DNA of 64,000 bases from Corynebacterium urinipleomorphum (GTDB lineage: Bacteria > Actinomycetota > Actinomycetes > Mycobacteriales > Mycobacteriaceae). Of the stretch, positions 53,689 to 63,790 are shown piece by piece (the stretch's first letter is position 1; every line of letters starts with the position of its first letter). The position numbers and the translations under genes are program-made. Under the pieces are notes generated by a model. That model saw nothing but the letters and a program-made list of their open reading frames with translations, had not been told where the DNA came from and made no database searches. The stretch is from the NCBI RefSeq assembly GCF_900155535.1, contig NZ_LT706962.1, forward strand, positions 1-64,000. The letters run 5' to 3'.

Positions 53689-55214
53689 GCACCCGCACCC
53701 CCATCAAGCGCGCACTGATCAGCGTCTACGACAAGACCGGCATTGAGGAGCTCGCCGCAGCTCTCGCCGAGGCCGGTGTGGAGATCGTCTCCACTGGTTC
53801 CACTGCGCAGCGGATCAAGGACGCCGGCGCGAACGTGACGGAGGTCGCGGAACTCACTGGCTTTCCGGAGGTTCTTGAAGGCCGTGTGAAGACCCTGCAC
53901 CCCCGCGTCCACGCTGGCATTCTGGCGGACCTGCGGAAGGAGGACCATGCGAAGCAGATCGAGGACCTCGGTATTGAGCCCTTCGAGCTCGTAGTGGTGA
54001 ACCTCTACCCGTTCTCCGAAACAGTCGCTTCCGGAGCGAGCTTCGACGAAGTCGTGGAGATGATCGACATCGGGGGCCCCTCCATGGTCCGCGCGGCAGC
54101 GAAGAACCACCCGTCCGTCGCAGTCGTGGTCGACCCAGCCAAGTACGGCGAGGTCATCGAGGCCGTCAAGAACGGCGGGTTCGACGAGGACCAGCGCCGC
54201 CAGCTCGCCGCAGACGCGTTCGCGCACACCGGGCTTTACGACGCCGCAGTGTCCTCCTGGTTCGGCGAGCAACTGGGCAACCCGGATAAGGCGACCACTC
54301 TCCGCTACGGCGAAAACCCACACCAGGCCGCGAGCCTCATCTCGGACGGCACGGGTCTGGCCGGCGCGACCCAGCACGGTGGCAAGGAAATGTCCTACAA
54401 CAACTACCAGGATGCGGACGCTGCATGGCGCGCCTGCTGGGACCACGAGCGCCCATGCGTCGCCGTGATCAAGCACGCCAACCCGTGCGGCATTGCAGTG
54501 TCCGATGAGTCCATTGCGGACGCGCACAAGAAAGCCCACGCTTGCGACCCAATCAGCGCCTACGGCGGTGTGATCGCCGCCAACCGCGAGGTCACCCTTG
54601 AGATGGCTGAGCAGGTCAAGCCGATCTTCACTGAGGTCATCATCGCCCCGAGCTTCGCCGACGATGCTCTTGAACTGCTACAGACCAAGAAGAATCTCCG
54701 CATCCTCACGGCCGAGAAGCCGGAGCGCGAGGGCAAAGAGATCAAGCAGATCTCCGGCGGCACGCTCATCCAGGACATGGACATCTACCAGGCCGAGGGT
54801 GACAAGCCGGAGAACTGGCAACTCGTTGCTGGTGAGCCCGCCGACGAGCAGACGCTCAAGGACCTCGAGTTCGCGTGGAACGCAATCCGCTGCGTGAAGT
54901 CCAACGCCATCCTCATCGCCAGCGACGGTGCCGCCGTCGGTGTGGGCATGGGGCAGGTCAACCGCGTCGACTCCGCGAAGCTGGCCGTCGACCGCGCTAA
55001 CACCCTCGACGAGGGACGCAACCGTACCAACGGTGCCGTCGCTTCCTCTGATGCATTCTTCCCGTTCGCCGACGGTTTCCAGATTCTCGCTGATGCCGGA
55101 GTCAAGGCCGTCGTCCAACCTGGTGGCTCCATCCGCGATGAAGAAGTCATTGCAGCAGCGAATGAGGCGGGTGTGACCATGTATTTGACCGGGACGCGCC
55201 ACTTTGCCCACTAG
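53685..55214 (+). CDS. purH: Bifunctional AICAR formyltransferase/IMP cyclohydrolase
   Basis: A 509-residue enzyme. The N-terminal IMP cyclohydrolase (about 1-190) has [15 protein letters not shown] and [15 protein letters not shown]; the C-terminal AICAR transformylase has [11 protein letters not shown] (catalytic Lys-His), [16 protein letters not shown] and [26 protein letters not shown]. It performs the last two steps of IMP synthesis. Start codon overlaps the purN stop. Confidence 0.96.
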   Translation: MSTRTPIKRALISVYDKTGIEELAAALAEAGVEIVSTGSTAQRIKDAGANVTEVAELTGFPEVLEGRVKTLHPRVHAGILADLRKEDHAKQIEDLGIEPFELVVVNLYPFSETVASGASFDEVVEMIDIGGPSMVRAAAKNHPSVAVVVDPAKYGEVIEAVKNGGFDEDQRRQLAADAFAHTGLYDAAVSSWFGEQLGNPDKATTLRYGENPHQAASLISDGTGLAGATQHGGKEMSYNNYQDADAAWRACWDHERPCVAVIKHANPCGIAVSDESIADAHKKAHACDPISAYGGVIAANREVTLEMAEQVKPIFTEVIIAPSFADDALELLQTKKNLRILTAEKPEREGKEIKQISGGTLIQDMDIYQAEGDKPENWQLVAGEPADEQTLKDLEFAWNAIRCVKSNAILIASDGAAVGVGMGQVNRVDSAKLAVDRANTLDEGRNRTNGAVASSDAFFPFADGFQILADAGVKAVVQPGGSIRDEEVIAAANEAGVTMYLTGTRHFAH

Positions 55215-55291
55215 GTCCCACTAGGATGTAAGACTCTTGAAGGAATTTTTGACCGGACAAGAATTCCTGCCCAGACAAAAGGACAACGAAC

Positions 55292-55849
55292 GTGAGCATC
55301 CCGACGTGGGGCGGACCTGAGCCCCAGTACCAGCCGCCCCAATCGCCTCAATATGGGGGTCCGTACCAGCAGCCGCCAGCACCGAAGCAGTCGAACACAG
55401 CTCTCGTCGTGGTCAGCACCGTGGCGATCCTGCTGGCGCTCGCGCTCGTCGGGTTCTTGGCGTATTACCTCGTGTCTGGTGGCGGCCCCGGCAATAAGTC
55501 GGACGGGGCGGCCGCGCTCACGAGCCGGTCAGTCGATTCTCCGCCGCCGGCCGCCAAGTCGACGGTCACGACGACGGTTGATGAACCGGCTCCTGCGCAG
55601 AAGCCGGTCTCCGCTTCCTGCGATTACTCCACATGGGATGTCACTGATCCGGAGGTGACTACACCCGGATTCGCAAGCAATGTCTACAGCGATTTCAAGG
55701 CCGCCTGCCGCAATGAAGGCACGCCCAACGTCACGCTCGTGGATGTGTACAGCCCGACCACCGAGAAGTACTACACCATGACCTGCCGCGACCGCGGCGA
55801 TCAAGTGGTGTGCACCGGCGGACGCAACGCTGCCGTCTACATCTCGTGA
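55292..55849 (+). CDS. Pro-rich membrane-anchored envelope protein
   Basis: A 185-residue protein: a cytosolic Pro/Gln/Tyr-rich start (about 1-35), one membrane helix (about 37-60), a Ser/Pro/Thr linker and a C-terminal extracytoplasmic domain with four cysteines likely to form two disulfides (SASCDYS, AACRNEG, TMTCRDRG, VVCTGG). Family not recognised. GTG start at 55292 with AAAGGA upstream; its stop overlaps the next gene's start. Confidence 0.72.
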   Translation: MSIPTWGGPEPQYQPPQSPQYGGPYQQPPAPKQSNTALVVVSTVAILLALALVGFLAYYLVSGGGPGNKSDGAAALTSRSVDSPPPAAKSTVTTTVDEPAPAQKPVSASCDYSTWDVTDPEVTTPGFASNVYSDFKAACRNEGTPNVTLVDVYSPTTEKYYTMTCRDRGDQVVCTGGRNAAVYIS

Positions 55850-56718
55850 AACGGCAGCTAGCGGCGCTTGCCGGTCTTGGAACACTGACACTGAGTGCTT
55901 GCACCATCGGGGACCCTCTGACTGAGCCGGCACCGGAATCGGTCGAGATCGTCACAGTGACTGAGACATCAAAGACCTCCGACACACCTGCACCGAGCAG
56001 CCCCCCGGCCCCGGCAACTGAAAGTGCTCACGATCTCACCCCTGCTCTGACGGCGGCGGTCGATCACGTGGTCGCCGCTCACGGAGGACAAGCCGCGGTA
56101 TCGGTCGGAGGAGACTTCTCAGCCGGTGACGCGTCCGGTTTCGCATCCTGGTCAACAATGAAAGTGCCCGTGGCCATTGCGGCGCTCAACGCCCACCCAG
56201 AGCTCAGCACCGAGGCAGCCAACGCCATCCAAGTCTCCGATAACGGAGCGGCGGACATCTTGTGGAGGAGCACGACACCTGAGGCTGTTGAAGCTGTCAT
56301 GGCGGAGGGGCACAGCCCCGTCTCGGTAGAGCGCGAAGTGATCCGACCGGGATTCTCTGCTTTTGGCCAGACCCGCTGGCCTATATCCGAACAGGCTCGC
56401 TTCGCGTCCCACCTCGGATGCGTGGCGGGCGCGGCCCCCGTCCTCGAGCTCATGGGCAATATCGCCGGAGGTCAAGCCTACGGCTTAGGCACGATTCCGG
56501 GGGCGAGGTTCAAGGGGGGCTGGGGGCCGTCGATAAGCGGCGCGTACGAGGTCCGCCAGTTCGGCCTCGTGCCCGACGCACACGGCCGCATGATCCCCGT
56601 TGCAATCGCTGCGAGCGCCGCTGACGGCACGTACGAGTCCGGGCAAGCGATGCTCACGCAGCTGACCACTGAACTCATTCCTGCCCTCGACACCGCACCC
56701 AACGCTGTGTGTGCATAG
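55846..56718 (+). CDS. Serine beta-lactamase-like lipoprotein
   Basis: A 290-residue lipoprotein (lipobox LSAC, Cys19). After a Pro/Thr/Ser linker the domain shows penicillin-interacting motifs in the right order: STMK at 103-106, SDN at 131-133 and KGG at 223-225. The length and order fit a class A beta-lactamase/PBP fold, although the Glu166 region is not clear, so it may be a D,D-peptidase or a non-hydrolysing homologue. The GTG at 55846 overlaps the upstream TGA. Confidence 0.75.
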   Translation: MKRQLAALAGLGTLTLSACTIGDPLTEPAPESVEIVTVTETSKTSDTPAPSSPPAPATESAHDLTPALTAAVDHVVAAHGGQAAVSVGGDFSAGDASGFASWSTMKVPVAIAALNAHPELSTEAANAIQVSDNGAADILWRSTTPEAVEAVMAEGHSPVSVEREVIRPGFSAFGQTRWPISEQARFASHLGCVAGAAPVLELMGNIAGGQAYGLGTIPGARFKGGWGPSISGAYEVRQFGLVPDAHGRMIPVAIAASAADGTYESGQAMLTQLTTELIPALDTAPNAVCA

Positions 56719-56722
56719 AAAA

Positions 56723-56756
56723 TCTCCCCGCATCCTTGGGATAGGAGGCGGGGAGA
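56723..56756. terminator. Bidirectional terminator before rpsR
   Basis: TCTCCCCGC pairs perfectly with GCGGGGAGA around a 16-nt loop between the lipoprotein stop and the convergent rpsR stop. AAAA precedes and AAAG follows. Confidence 0.75.
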
Positions 56757-56793
56757 AAGGTCGAACTCTACGCTGTCATCGTCAACCAGTGAT

Positions 56794-57042
56794 TTAGCGG
56801 CTGGTGAACGGCAGGAGAGCCATCTCGCGCGCGTTCTTCACAGCGGTAGCGACCTGGCGCTGCTGCTGCGGCGTCAGGCCAGTGACGCGACGCGAACGGA
56901 TCTTGTGGCGATCGGAGATGAACAGACGCAAGGTCTCAATGTCCTTGTAGTCCACAGCTTCGATGCCCTTGGCCTTGAGCGGGTTCTTCTTCGGGCGGCG
57001 GGACTGCTCCATCCGCACCTTGCGGTTGTTATTGCGCTTCAT
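56794..57042 (-). CDS. rpsR: 30S ribosomal protein S18, cysteine-free
   Basis: An 82-residue S18 with the conserved core [51 protein letters not shown]. No cysteines, so this is the zinc-independent form. The gene is the last of the rpmB-rpmG-rpsN-rpsR unit read leftward. Confidence 0.95.
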   Translation of the reverse strand: MKRNNNRKVRMEQSRRPKKNPLKAKGIEAVDYKDIETLRLFISDRHKIRSRRVTGLTPQQQRQVATAVKNAREMALLPFTSR

Positions 57043-57060
57043 GTGTATGCACTCCCTTGC

Positions 57061-57366
57061 TTACCACGAGGACTTGCGGACGCCGGGCAGCTCACCGCGG
57101 TGGGCCATCTCGCGCATACGGACGCGGGAGAGGCCGAACTTGCGGAGGTAGCCGCGGGGGCGGCCGTCGTGCGAGTCGCGGTTACGGACGCGAGCCGGGG
57201 AGGCATCGCGCGGCTGACGGTTGAGCTCAAACTGAGCCTCGAGACGGTCCTCGTCGGACGTCTCCGGGTTGCGGATGATCGCCTTGAGCTCCTGACGGCG
57301 CTCAGCGTAACGCTCGACGATCTCCTTGCGCTTCTCGTTCTTAGCGATCTTGGACTTCTTCGCCAT
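57061..57366 (-). CDS. rpsN: 30S ribosomal protein S14, cysteine-free (type rpsN2)
   Basis: A 101-residue S14 of the long cysteine-free type ([20 protein letters not shown] ... [49 protein letters not shown]). The zinc-ribbon CxxC pairs of the short form are absent. In actinobacteria such forms replace zinc-binding ones when zinc is scarce. It lies 2 nt after rpmG. Confidence 0.95.
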   Translation of the reverse strand: MAKKSKIAKNEKRKEIVERYAERRQELKAIIRNPETSDEDRLEAQFELNRQPRDASPARVRNRDSHDGRPRGYLRKFGLSRVRMREMAHRGELPGVRKSSW

Positions 57367-57368
57367 TC

Positions 57369-57533
57369 TTATCGCTCCTCGCGGAATTCAACGTGCTTGC
57401 GCGCAACCGGATCGTACTTCTTCAGAGTGATGCGGTCCGGGTTGTTGCGCTTGTTCTTACGGGTGACGTAGGTGTAGCCGGTGCCCGCGGTGCTCTTGAG
57501 CTTGATGATCGGGCGGATATCGTTACGTGCCAT
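57369..57533 (-). CDS. rpmG: 50S ribosomal protein L33, cysteine-free
   Basis: A 54-residue L33: [20 protein letters not shown] followed by [30 protein letters not shown]. The two CxxC pairs of the zinc form are missing. Stop at 57369-57371, ATG at 57531-57533; the gene lies 3 nt after rpmB and 2 nt before rpsN. Confidence 0.93.
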   Translation of the reverse strand: MARNDIRPIIKLKSTAGTGYTYVTRKNKRNNPDRITLKKYDPVARKHVEFREER

Positions 57534-57536
57534 GAG

Positions 57537-57773
57537 CTAGATCTTCTCCCCTCGGGCACGGATCTGAGCAACAACGGACTCGATGCCGTCGCGGTCGATG
57601 ATCTTCAGACCCTTGGTGGAAACATTGAGCGTGATGGTACGGCCCTCGGAGGGCAGGTAGAAACGCCGCTTCTGCACGTTGGGGTTCCAACGGCGCGAGT
57701 GGCGGCGGTGCGAGTGAGACACGGTTTTGCCGAAAGACGGCTTCTTTCCCGTGACCTGGCAATGTGCCGACAT
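57537..57773 (-). CDS. rpmB: 50S ribosomal protein L28
   Basis: A 78-residue L28: [68 protein letters not shown]. One cysteine only (residue 5), so no zinc ribbon. It is the first gene of the leftward unit; its promoter probably is TTGTCG-17-TAGTCA on the minus strand (about 57927 to 57899), which leaves a leader of about 125 nt. Confidence 0.95.
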   Translation of the reverse strand: MSAHCQVTGKKPSFGKTVSHSHRRHSRRWNPNVQKRRFYLPSEGRTITLNVSTKGLKIIDRDGIESVVAQIRARGEKI

Positions 57774-58000
57774 GGTTACTTCTTTCTCCTAGCCGCTTGA
57801 GCCACGGAGACTGTGAGGTGGACGCCGCGCTCGTAGCTGGTTATCGGCCGGAAGTGTGAGGATGGCCGTGGTGCTCGAGGGCGTCGCAAGTCACCGGTTG
57901 ACTAAGCGTAAACGTGTACTTCGACAACAGCGAGAGTAAACACTACACGCGCAAGGTCTCATTTCATAATCGTTTGCACGCTTATCGACGAGCCACTGGG
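57774..58000. promoter_or_regulatory. Leader/promoter of the rpmB operon and spacer
   Basis: A 227-bp gene-free stretch. The minus strand has TTGTCG (RC of 57922-57927), a 17-nt gap and TAGTCA (RC of 57899-57904). ATTTCATAATCGTTT at 57961-57975 faintly resembles actinobacterial Zur boxes (TGAAAATNATTTTCA) and lies upstream of that promoter. One copy of the GCTTATCGACG word (57980-57990) is the only copy of the word that is entirely intergenic. Confidence 0.4.
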
Positions 58001-59098
58001 TCAGCCTAAGCAGCTGAGCGCAGCCAGCGGCAGTCCGACTGCGAACGGCGCAAGAACGGCTCCCCTCACAACCACTGTTCTCCAGGGGATGTCAATGCCG
58101 TTTCGGCGGAGCTGGTCATGCCACAGCAGGGTGGCGAGCGATGCCCACGGCGTGACGATTGGCCCACAGTTGACACCTATTAATAGGGCGTCAATATGCT
58201 GCGGAGTCGGTGCCGACGGCTCAAGGAGGAGGAATGCCGGAATATTATTGAGGGCGTTGGCGGCCACTGCGCCCACCACCGAGAGTGTCGCCGGTCCGGC
58301 GTCGAAGATGAGACGACCGTCGGCGAGAACGAGCACTGCGCCGACGCCGAACGACAATGCTGCCGCGAGTGCGAGTGAATCCCATGGAACGAGCGAGAGC
58401 GCCTCACGGAAATCCGGCTTCGCGAAAATAAGTAGAACAGCTGCCGCCACCGTGCTGACCAACCAGTACGGCAGCGGGGACACCAGCGCCGGCGGAAGCA
58501 GCGCTAGCACGATCAGGGATATCCTCAGCAGCGGGGAAGTGTCCGCCCTGATCTCCGTATCCTGCAGCTTCGGTTCCGAGGGTGCGAATCGGTAAACCAC
58601 CCAGGAAGCGACGACTGCGACCGTGATGGCCGCTACGGCCGGCACGTCTGTAGACCCGTACGGGTGGGCGAGCAAGTTGGTCAGGTTCGACACTGGAAGA
58701 GCGAGCGAACCGAGGTTCGCTATCCACACCACCGCGAACGACACGGGCACGACCTTCAGTCTGTTCTTGCGCGCGAGCGCCACCGCCATGGGCGTGATCA
58801 TGATCGCGGTCGTGTCCAACGAGAGAAAGACAGTCGACACAATGGCGATGACGACAATCCCGAACCACAACGCCCACTTAGATTTCAATCGTTTTTCCAT
58901 GGCCTGCGCGATTGCGTCGAATGCGCAGGCTCGGGCCGCCAGGTTGACCACCACGGACATTCCTGCGACGAAAAGTAGCACGGGCGCGAGCCGCAGCGCG
59001 GTGGTTTTCAACTCTTCTGGAGCCGCCGCAGCCAAGTAGAGAATGCCCGCCGCGAGCACTAGGAGGAGGCCGATCCGCGATTTCGGGAATGTATCCAT
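58001..59098 (-). CDS. ArsB/NhaD-superfamily (SLC13-like) transporter
   Basis: A 365-residue membrane protein with about ten helices, including the ion-transporter superfamily segments SLDTTAIMITPMAVALARKNRLK and ANALNNIPAFLLLEP ... IGVNCGPIVTPWASLATLLWHDQ (NNxP and GxNxGPxxTPxGSLA-type re-entrant motifs). These are typical of ArsB/citrate-type permeases; the ion is unknown. The ATG at 59098 has AGGTG just upstream. Its placement between two groups of cysteine-free ribosomal protein genes suggests a link with metal limitation (inference). Confidence 0.75.
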   Translation of the reverse strand: MDTFPKSRIGLLLVLAAGILYLAAAAPEELKTTALRLAPVLLFVAGMSVVVNLAARACAFDAIAQAMEKRLKSKWALWFGIVVIAIVSTVFLSLDTTAIMITPMAVALARKNRLKVVPVSFAVVWIANLGSLALPVSNLTNLLAHPYGSTDVPAVAAITVAVVASWVVYRFAPSEPKLQDTEIRADTSPLLRISLIVLALLPPALVSPLPYWLVSTVAAAVLLIFAKPDFREALSLVPWDSLALAAALSFGVGAVLVLADGRLIFDAGPATLSVVGAVAANALNNIPAFLLLEPSAPTPQHIDALLIGVNCGPIVTPWASLATLLWHDQLRRNGIDIPWRTVVVRGAVLAPFAVGLPLAALSCLG

Positions 59099-59242
59099 CA
59101 CCTGTACTATGTATCAAGTTGTCTGATCAGGCGTATTCGCCCTGCTCGGATGAAGGACCATTTTCGAACCCAACTCAGGCACGATCCGGTGAAAGCATTG
59201 CCGGAACCGACCTGAAGTATCAATCCTGAGGGAAACGAAGAG

Positions 59243-59515
59243 ATGAAAAAAGATATTCACCCCGATTACCACCCGGTGATCTTCCAGGACGCAGGTACTG
59301 GCCACCAGTTCCTGACCCGTTCCACTGCAACCTCCGGCCGCACCGCCCAGTGGGAAGACGGCAACGAGTACCCGCTCATCGTCGTCGACGTGACCAGCGA
59401 GTCCCACCCGTTCTGGACCGGCGCACAGCGCGTCATGGACACCGCTGGCCGTGTTGAGAAGTTCAACCGCCGCTTCGGCGGCATGGCCCGCCGCAAGAAG
59501 AAGTCCGCTAACTAG
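59243..59515 (+). CDS. rpmE2: 50S ribosomal protein L31 type B (cysteine-free)
   Basis: A 90-residue L31[21 protein letters not shown] followed by [60 protein letters not shown]. No CxxC motif; type B is the zinc-independent paralogue. It is followed 24 nt later by rpmF. Confidence 0.96.
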   Translation: MKKDIHPDYHPVIFQDAGTGHQFLTRSTATSGRTAQWEDGNEYPLIVVDVTSESHPFWTGAQRVMDTAGRVEKFNRRFGGMARRKKKSAN

Positions 59516-59539
59516 ACGCGGTAAAGGAGGAAAGACACC

Positions 59540-59713
59540 ATGGCAACACCTAAGTTCCGTAAGTCCCGTTCGAACACCCACCACCGCCGTTCGCAGTGGA
59601 AGGCAGACAACGCCGCGCTGCAGGAGGTCAAGATCGACGGTCAGACCGTTCGCATCCCGCGCCGCCTGATCAAGGCTGCAGAGCAGGGCCTGATCGACGT
59701 CGAGCAGTTCTAA
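59540..59713 (+). CDS. rpmF: 50S ribosomal protein L32, cysteine-free
   Basis: A 57-residue L32: [20 protein letters not shown] followed by [37 protein letters not shown]. The zinc-ribbon cysteines of the other L32 form are absent. AAAGGAGG precedes the ATG with a 12-nt gap. A strong terminator follows at 59733-59766. Confidence 0.95.
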   Translation: MATPKFRKSRSNTHHRRSQWKADNAALQEVKIDGQTVRIPRRLIKAAEQGLIDVEQF

Positions 59714-59732
59714 ACGCTGCTTCTAACTAGCT

Positions 59733-59766
59733 AAGCCGGATACCCTTTCGCGGTGTCCGGCTTTTC
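59733..59766 (+). terminator. Terminator after rpmF
   Basis: AAGCCGGATACC pairs with GGTGTCCGGCTT around CTTTCGC, followed by TTC. Confidence 0.85.
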
Positions 59767-59786
59767 TTGTGCTTCGAGCCCATTGC

Positions 59787-59792
59787 CATAAT
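59787..59792 (+). promoter_or_regulatory. -10 box of a leaderless promoter (response regulator)
   Basis: CATAAT ends 7 nt before the ATG at 59800. It favours that ATG over an in-frame ATG at 59791, which lies in the hexamer itself. Confidence 0.5.
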
Positions 59793-59799
59793 GGGGGGC

Positions 59800-60501
59800 A
59801 TGAAAATTCTGGTGGTCGACGATGAACAAGCCGTGCGGGAGTCATTGAGGCGCTCGCTGAAGTTCAACGGGTACGAGGTCGTCTTGGCCGGAGACGGCAT
59901 CGAGGCACTAGAAGCGATCAAGGCAGAGCGGCCAGACCTGACCATCTTGGATGTGATGATGCCCCGGCTCGACGGTCTCGGGGTGTGCCGCGAATTGCGG
60001 TCCTCCGGATACGACCGCCCGATTCTCATGCTTACCGCCCGTGACGGGGTGGCGGAACGTGTCGCGGGTCTGGATGCCGGTGCAGACGACTACCTGCCCA
60101 AGCCGTTCGCCCTTGAAGAGCTGCTCGCTCGTGTCCGCTCGTTGTTGCGCCGTGCGCTGGCGGATTCGGAGCTGAATGAGAAGAAGACCCCGAGCGCAGA
60201 GGTGACGTTCGGGGACTTGTACCTCAACGCCATCTCGCGGGAGGTGATGCGCGGGAAGCGGCATATCTCGCTGACCCGGACTGAGTTCTCCCTCCTTGAA
60301 CTCCTCATGCGCAATCCGCGTCACGTGCTGTCCCGCCAAATGATCTTGGAGGAGGTGTGGGGATATGAATTCCCCTCGTCCGGTAATGCGCTCGAGGTCT
60401 ACATCGGATACCTGCGGCGGAAGACCGAGGCAGGCGGTGAATCGCGCCTGATTCACACTGTGCGCGGAATCGGGTATGTGCTGCGGGAGACCGCTCCGTG
60501 A
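59800..60501 (+). CDS. OmpR/PhoB-type response regulator (MprA-like)
   Basis: A 233-residue regulator. Receiver domain with acidic pocket Asp7/Asp8, phospho-acceptor Asp51 ([13 protein letters not shown]), Thr in MLTARDG and Lys in [10 protein letters not shown]. Winged helix from about 130 on ([53 protein letters not shown]). The stop overlaps the kinase start. Neighbouring HtrA protease suggests envelope-stress sensing as in MprAB. Confidence 0.93.
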   Translation: MKILVVDDEQAVRESLRRSLKFNGYEVVLAGDGIEALEAIKAERPDLTILDVMMPRLDGLGVCRELRSSGYDRPILMLTARDGVAERVAGLDAGADDYLPKPFALEELLARVRSLLRRALADSELNEKKTPSAEVTFGDLYLNAISREVMRGKRHISLTRTEFSLLELLMRNPRHVLSRQMILEEVWGYEFPSSGNALEVYIGYLRRKTEAGGESRLIHTVRGIGYVLRETAP

Positions 60502-61931
60502 TTCTGCGCCGGATGAGCACCGAAGGGGAGACGCTGCTTCGTCCCGACCACAGCTCGCCCGTCCGCGGCAAGATCGCCGCGTTCGCGGGTGCCGGGGTGG
60601 CCGTGGCAGTGGGAGCCACGGCGGTGTTGGCCTATTTCGCGGTGTTCGACGCGATGGAGGAGCACGAGCTCAGCTCCTTGAACTCGCGCACAGTGGCTTT
60701 GACACGGCAGGTGCAGGAGGCGGATGGGGAGGCGCTGGAGGGGATCGTCGATAAGTTCAGGGCCGATAACCCCTGGTACCGCGCCGCTGTCTCCCCGGCG
60801 GAACACGCTGCTTTCATCGGTGATCCGGTGCAGGTTGACCAGATGGCGCGCGACGGTGACCCTGCGAATTGGTCGCGCATTGAGTTCGGCGACGAGATGG
60901 TGTCGGTGCTGCGCGATGATGACGGCACGACCGTCGCCGTGGCGCACAACAGGTCGGATTTCGCGCACCTGAAAAGCAGGCTGAAGGCGACGCTGGCCGG
61001 CATTGTCGGATTCGGCACCCTGCTGGCCGCGTTGACGGGGAGTGTCATCGCGCGGGCGACCATGCGGCCGGTGGGGCGGTTGCGCCGGGCCGTGGACAGG
61101 GTGTCCACGGAAGGAACGCTGGAACCGATCGATGTCGCCGGCGGCGACGAGTATGCGAAGCTCACGGAATCGCTCAACGCGATGATGGAAACACTCAATG
61201 AATCCCGGGTGCGGCAGGCCCAGCTTGTCGCGGACGCGGGCCATGAACTGCGTACCCCGTTGACGTCGATGCGCACGAATATCGAGCTGCTGATCATGCT
61301 GCACCGCTCCGGACGTGTCGCGCAGGTCCCGGTGGAGGAACTAGATGAGCTGGAGAAGGACGTCAACGCACAGATGGAGGAGCTTTCTTCGCTGATCGGG
61401 GATGTGGTGGACCTAGCGCGCGAGGATGACCTGCACAAAGAATTTGAACCCGTCCGATTGGATTCAGTTTTGGCTGAAGCCGTCACTCGCGTGCAGCGCC
61501 GTCGCCCCGACGTGAAATTCCGCTTCCGCGCCGACCCATGGGTCATGGATGCGGACCGCGCCGCGCTATCGCGTGCACCGGTCAATTTGCTCGATAACGC
61601 GGCCAAATGGTCGCCCCCGGGCGGTGTCGTCCGGGTGTCCCTCCGGGCTGCAAAGCACAGCGCTGTGCTCATCATCGATGATTCCGGCCCAGGAATCCCC
61701 CCGGAAGAACGGGACAATGTCTTCGAGCGTTTCTACCGCGCTCCTGAGTCGCGGTCCATGCCTGGTTCCGGGCTCGGTCTCGCCATCGCCCGCCAGGTGC
61801 TGGAGCGGCACGGAGCAACGATCTCGATCGGGGATTCAGATGACGGAGGCACGAGGATCCGTGTGCTGTTCCCTGCGGCTCACAGCGACCATTCAGTAAC
61901 CACTACGATGAAGGATTACTGGAAAAGATGA
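60498..61931 (+). CDS. Membrane sensor histidine kinase (MprB-like)
   Basis: A 477-residue kinase. Two membrane helices (about 28-52 and 160-185) frame an extracytoplasmic sensor; then [20 protein letters not shown] (phospho-His), [14 protein letters not shown] (N box), [19 protein letters not shown] (G1/F box) and [13 protein letters not shown] (G2). GTG start overlapping the regulator's TGA; an ATG at 60513 is the alternative. Confidence 0.93.
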   Translation: MILRRMSTEGETLLRPDHSSPVRGKIAAFAGAGVAVAVGATAVLAYFAVFDAMEEHELSSLNSRTVALTRQVQEADGEALEGIVDKFRADNPWYRAAVSPAEHAAFIGDPVQVDQMARDGDPANWSRIEFGDEMVSVLRDDDGTTVAVAHNRSDFAHLKSRLKATLAGIVGFGTLLAALTGSVIARATMRPVGRLRRAVDRVSTEGTLEPIDVAGGDEYAKLTESLNAMMETLNESRVRQAQLVADAGHELRTPLTSMRTNIELLIMLHRSGRVAQVPVEELDELEKDVNAQMEELSSLIGDVVDLAREDDLHKEFEPVRLDSVLAEAVTRVQRRRPDVKFRFRADPWVMDADRAALSRAPVNLLDNAAKWSPPGGVVRVSLRAAKHSAVLIIDDSGPGIPPEERDNVFERFYRAPESRSMPGSGLGLAIARQVLERHGATISIGDSDDGGTRIRVLFPAAHSDHSVTTTMKDYWKR

Positions 61932-61964
61932 CTGGCACAGCGTCGAAAGGGACAATGACCGACC

Positions 61965-63173
61965 ATGACAACTCCGGAATATCCCACGAACCCGACTTTC
62001 GGCGGGCCGGTCACCCCGCCGCCGTACACTGAGCAGCCACCCGTGCAGGTGGTGCCCGCGAAGAAGCGCGGAGTCGGTGCGGTCGCAGCCGTGGCCATCT
62101 CTCTCGTCACCGGCCTTGTTTCCGGCGTGGCCGGCGGTTACGTGGCGGGTTCGATCGCTGGGGCCGCAAAAGAAACAGCGCAAACCTCCGGAATTGGGGC
62201 CAGCGACAACGACAACGCGCTCGAGGCTCCGGTGAAGCCGGATAAAACACCTGCTGCTGAGGGCTCCGTGGAAAAGGTCGCGGAATCTGTCCTGCCCGCA
62301 GTTGTGTCCATTGAGGTCGCCACTCGCACGAGCGGGGCCGAGGGATCCGGCTCCATCATCAGTTCGGACGGTAAGGTGCTTACCAACCACCACGTAGTCG
62401 CGGACGCCGAAAGCGCAGGCGCGCAGATGAGGGTGACACTTAACGACGGCTCGAAGCACCCCGCCACCTTCATCGCCTCCGATGTGAACACCGATATCGC
62501 TGTGATCCAGATCGAGGGTGTGAAGGATCTGCCGACGATTCAGTTCGGCGATTCTGACAGCCTCGCTGTCGGCCAGTCAGTGGTCGCGGTGGGGTCGCCG
62601 CTCGGGTTGTCGGCGACCGTGACCACAGGCATTGTGTCGGCGATGAACCGGCCCGTTAGAGCGGCACAGGGTGGGGGAGAAAGTTCCCTGATCGACGGCA
62701 TTCAGACCGACGCCGCGATCAACCCCGGTAACTCAGGTGGCCCGTTGGTGGATATGAACGGTCACCTGATCGGTATGAACTCGGTCATTGCGTCTCTGTC
62801 CCAGGGTGCGTCGGGTGAAGCGGGCTCGATCGGCCTCGGTTTCGCTATTCCCTCCAATTTCGCGCGGCGGGTCGCCGAACAGCTCATTACCGAGGGCAAG
62901 GCCCGGCAGCCGATGATGGGCATTGAGGTGGATATCAGGCAGGCATCCGGCGGCGCGCTGGTGAGCAGAGTGCAGCCGGGCAGTCCCGCTGACCGCGGCG
63001 GCTTGCGGGCAGGTGATCTTGTCGAACGCATCAATGACCGGCCGATTGAATCGTCTGATGCGCTTGTCGCCGCGACCCGGTCCTTCGATTTCGGCGAGAC
63101 CGTTAAGCTGCAGGTTCAGACTCAGGGATCCGAAGAAACCAGAACGGTAGAGGTGACTCTAAGTTCCGAGTAG
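61965..63173 (+). CDS. HtrA-type membrane-anchored serine protease with PDZ domain
   Basis: A 402-residue protein. A cytosolic Pro-rich start is followed by a membrane helix (about 33-60), a linker, and a trypsin-like domain with His in TNHHVVADA, Asp in DVNTDIAVIQI and Ser in NPGNSGGPLVDM. A C-terminal PDZ domain follows (IEVDIRQASGGALVSRVQPGSPADRGGLRAGDLVERIN). It degrades damaged exported proteins. It follows the two-component system by 33 bp and is likely its target. Confidence 0.94.
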   Translation: MTTPEYPTNPTFGGPVTPPPYTEQPPVQVVPAKKRGVGAVAAVAISLVTGLVSGVAGGYVAGSIAGAAKETAQTSGIGASDNDNALEAPVKPDKTPAAEGSVEKVAESVLPAVVSIEVATRTSGAEGSGSIISSDGKVLTNHHVVADAESAGAQMRVTLNDGSKHPATFIASDVNTDIAVIQIEGVKDLPTIQFGDSDSLAVGQSVVAVGSPLGLSATVTTGIVSAMNRPVRAAQGGGESSLIDGIQTDAAINPGNSGGPLVDMNGHLIGMNSVIASLSQGASGEAGSIGLGFAIPSNFARRVAEQLITEGKARQPMMGIEVDIRQASGGALVSRVQPGSPADRGGLRAGDLVERINDRPIESSDALVAATRSFDFGETVKLQVQTQGSEETRTVEVTLSSE

Positions 63174-63217
63174 ATTCACTAAGTAGCAAAAACGCCACGT
63201 CCACGAGGAGCCCGACC

Positions 63218-63784
63218 ATGTCTAACACTCTCGATGCGCTAGACCTTCACGAGCCCGACGAGGCTTTCCTGATTGCTTCGGAGGCGGAAGTGGAGTTGCC
63301 GTCGCAGCCGTGCGCGCTCGCGGTGCTGATCAGCGACCACAAGCGGGGCGGGGCCATCGCCGAGGGCTCCGACCAGCTCGTGTTCGAGCTCTTGCAGGAG
63401 ATGGGCTACAAAGTCGACGGCGTGGTGAGCGTGAAGTCGAAGAAGTCCGAGATCCGCAAAGTCATTGAGACTGCAGTCGTGGGTGGAGTGGACCTCGTGG
63501 TCACCATCGGCGGCACCGGCGTGGGTCCGCGCGACAAGGCTCCGGAAGCCACGCGTGCGGTGATCGACCAGCTCGTGCCGGGAGTGGGTCAAGCAGTGCG
63601 CTCTTCCGGTCAGGCGTGCGGCGCGGTAGATGCATGCACATCCCGCGGTATTTGTGGTGTCTCGGGCTCGACCGTGGTTGTGAACTTGGCTCCGTCCCGC
63701 GCAGCTATCAGGGACGGCATGTCCACCATCGCTCCGCTTGTCGCCCACCTGATCAGCGAACTGCGTAAGTACAGCGTCCAGTAG
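63218..63784 (+). CDS. mogA: Molybdopterin adenylyltransferase-type protein
   Basis: A 188-residue MoaB/Mog-fold protein. An unusual N-terminal extension of about 30 residues precedes the domain (CALAVLISDHKRGGAIAEGSDQLVFELLQEMGYKV), with the substrate-binding TIGGTGVGPRDKAPEATRAVI and the C-terminal GVSGSTVVVNLAPS. It adenylates molybdopterin before molybdenum insertion. The ATG at 63218 has AGGAG 9 nt upstream. No other molybdenum cofactor gene is within the window. Confidence 0.9.
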   Translation: MSNTLDALDLHEPDEAFLIASEAEVELPSQPCALAVLISDHKRGGAIAEGSDQLVFELLQEMGYKVDGVVSVKSKKSEIRKVIETAVVGGVDLVVTIGGTGVGPRDKAPEATRAVIDQLVPGVGQAVRSSGQACGAVDACTSRGICGVSGSTVVVNLAPSRAAIRDGMSTIAPLVAHLISELRKYSVQ

Positions 63785-63790
63785 TTGCAG

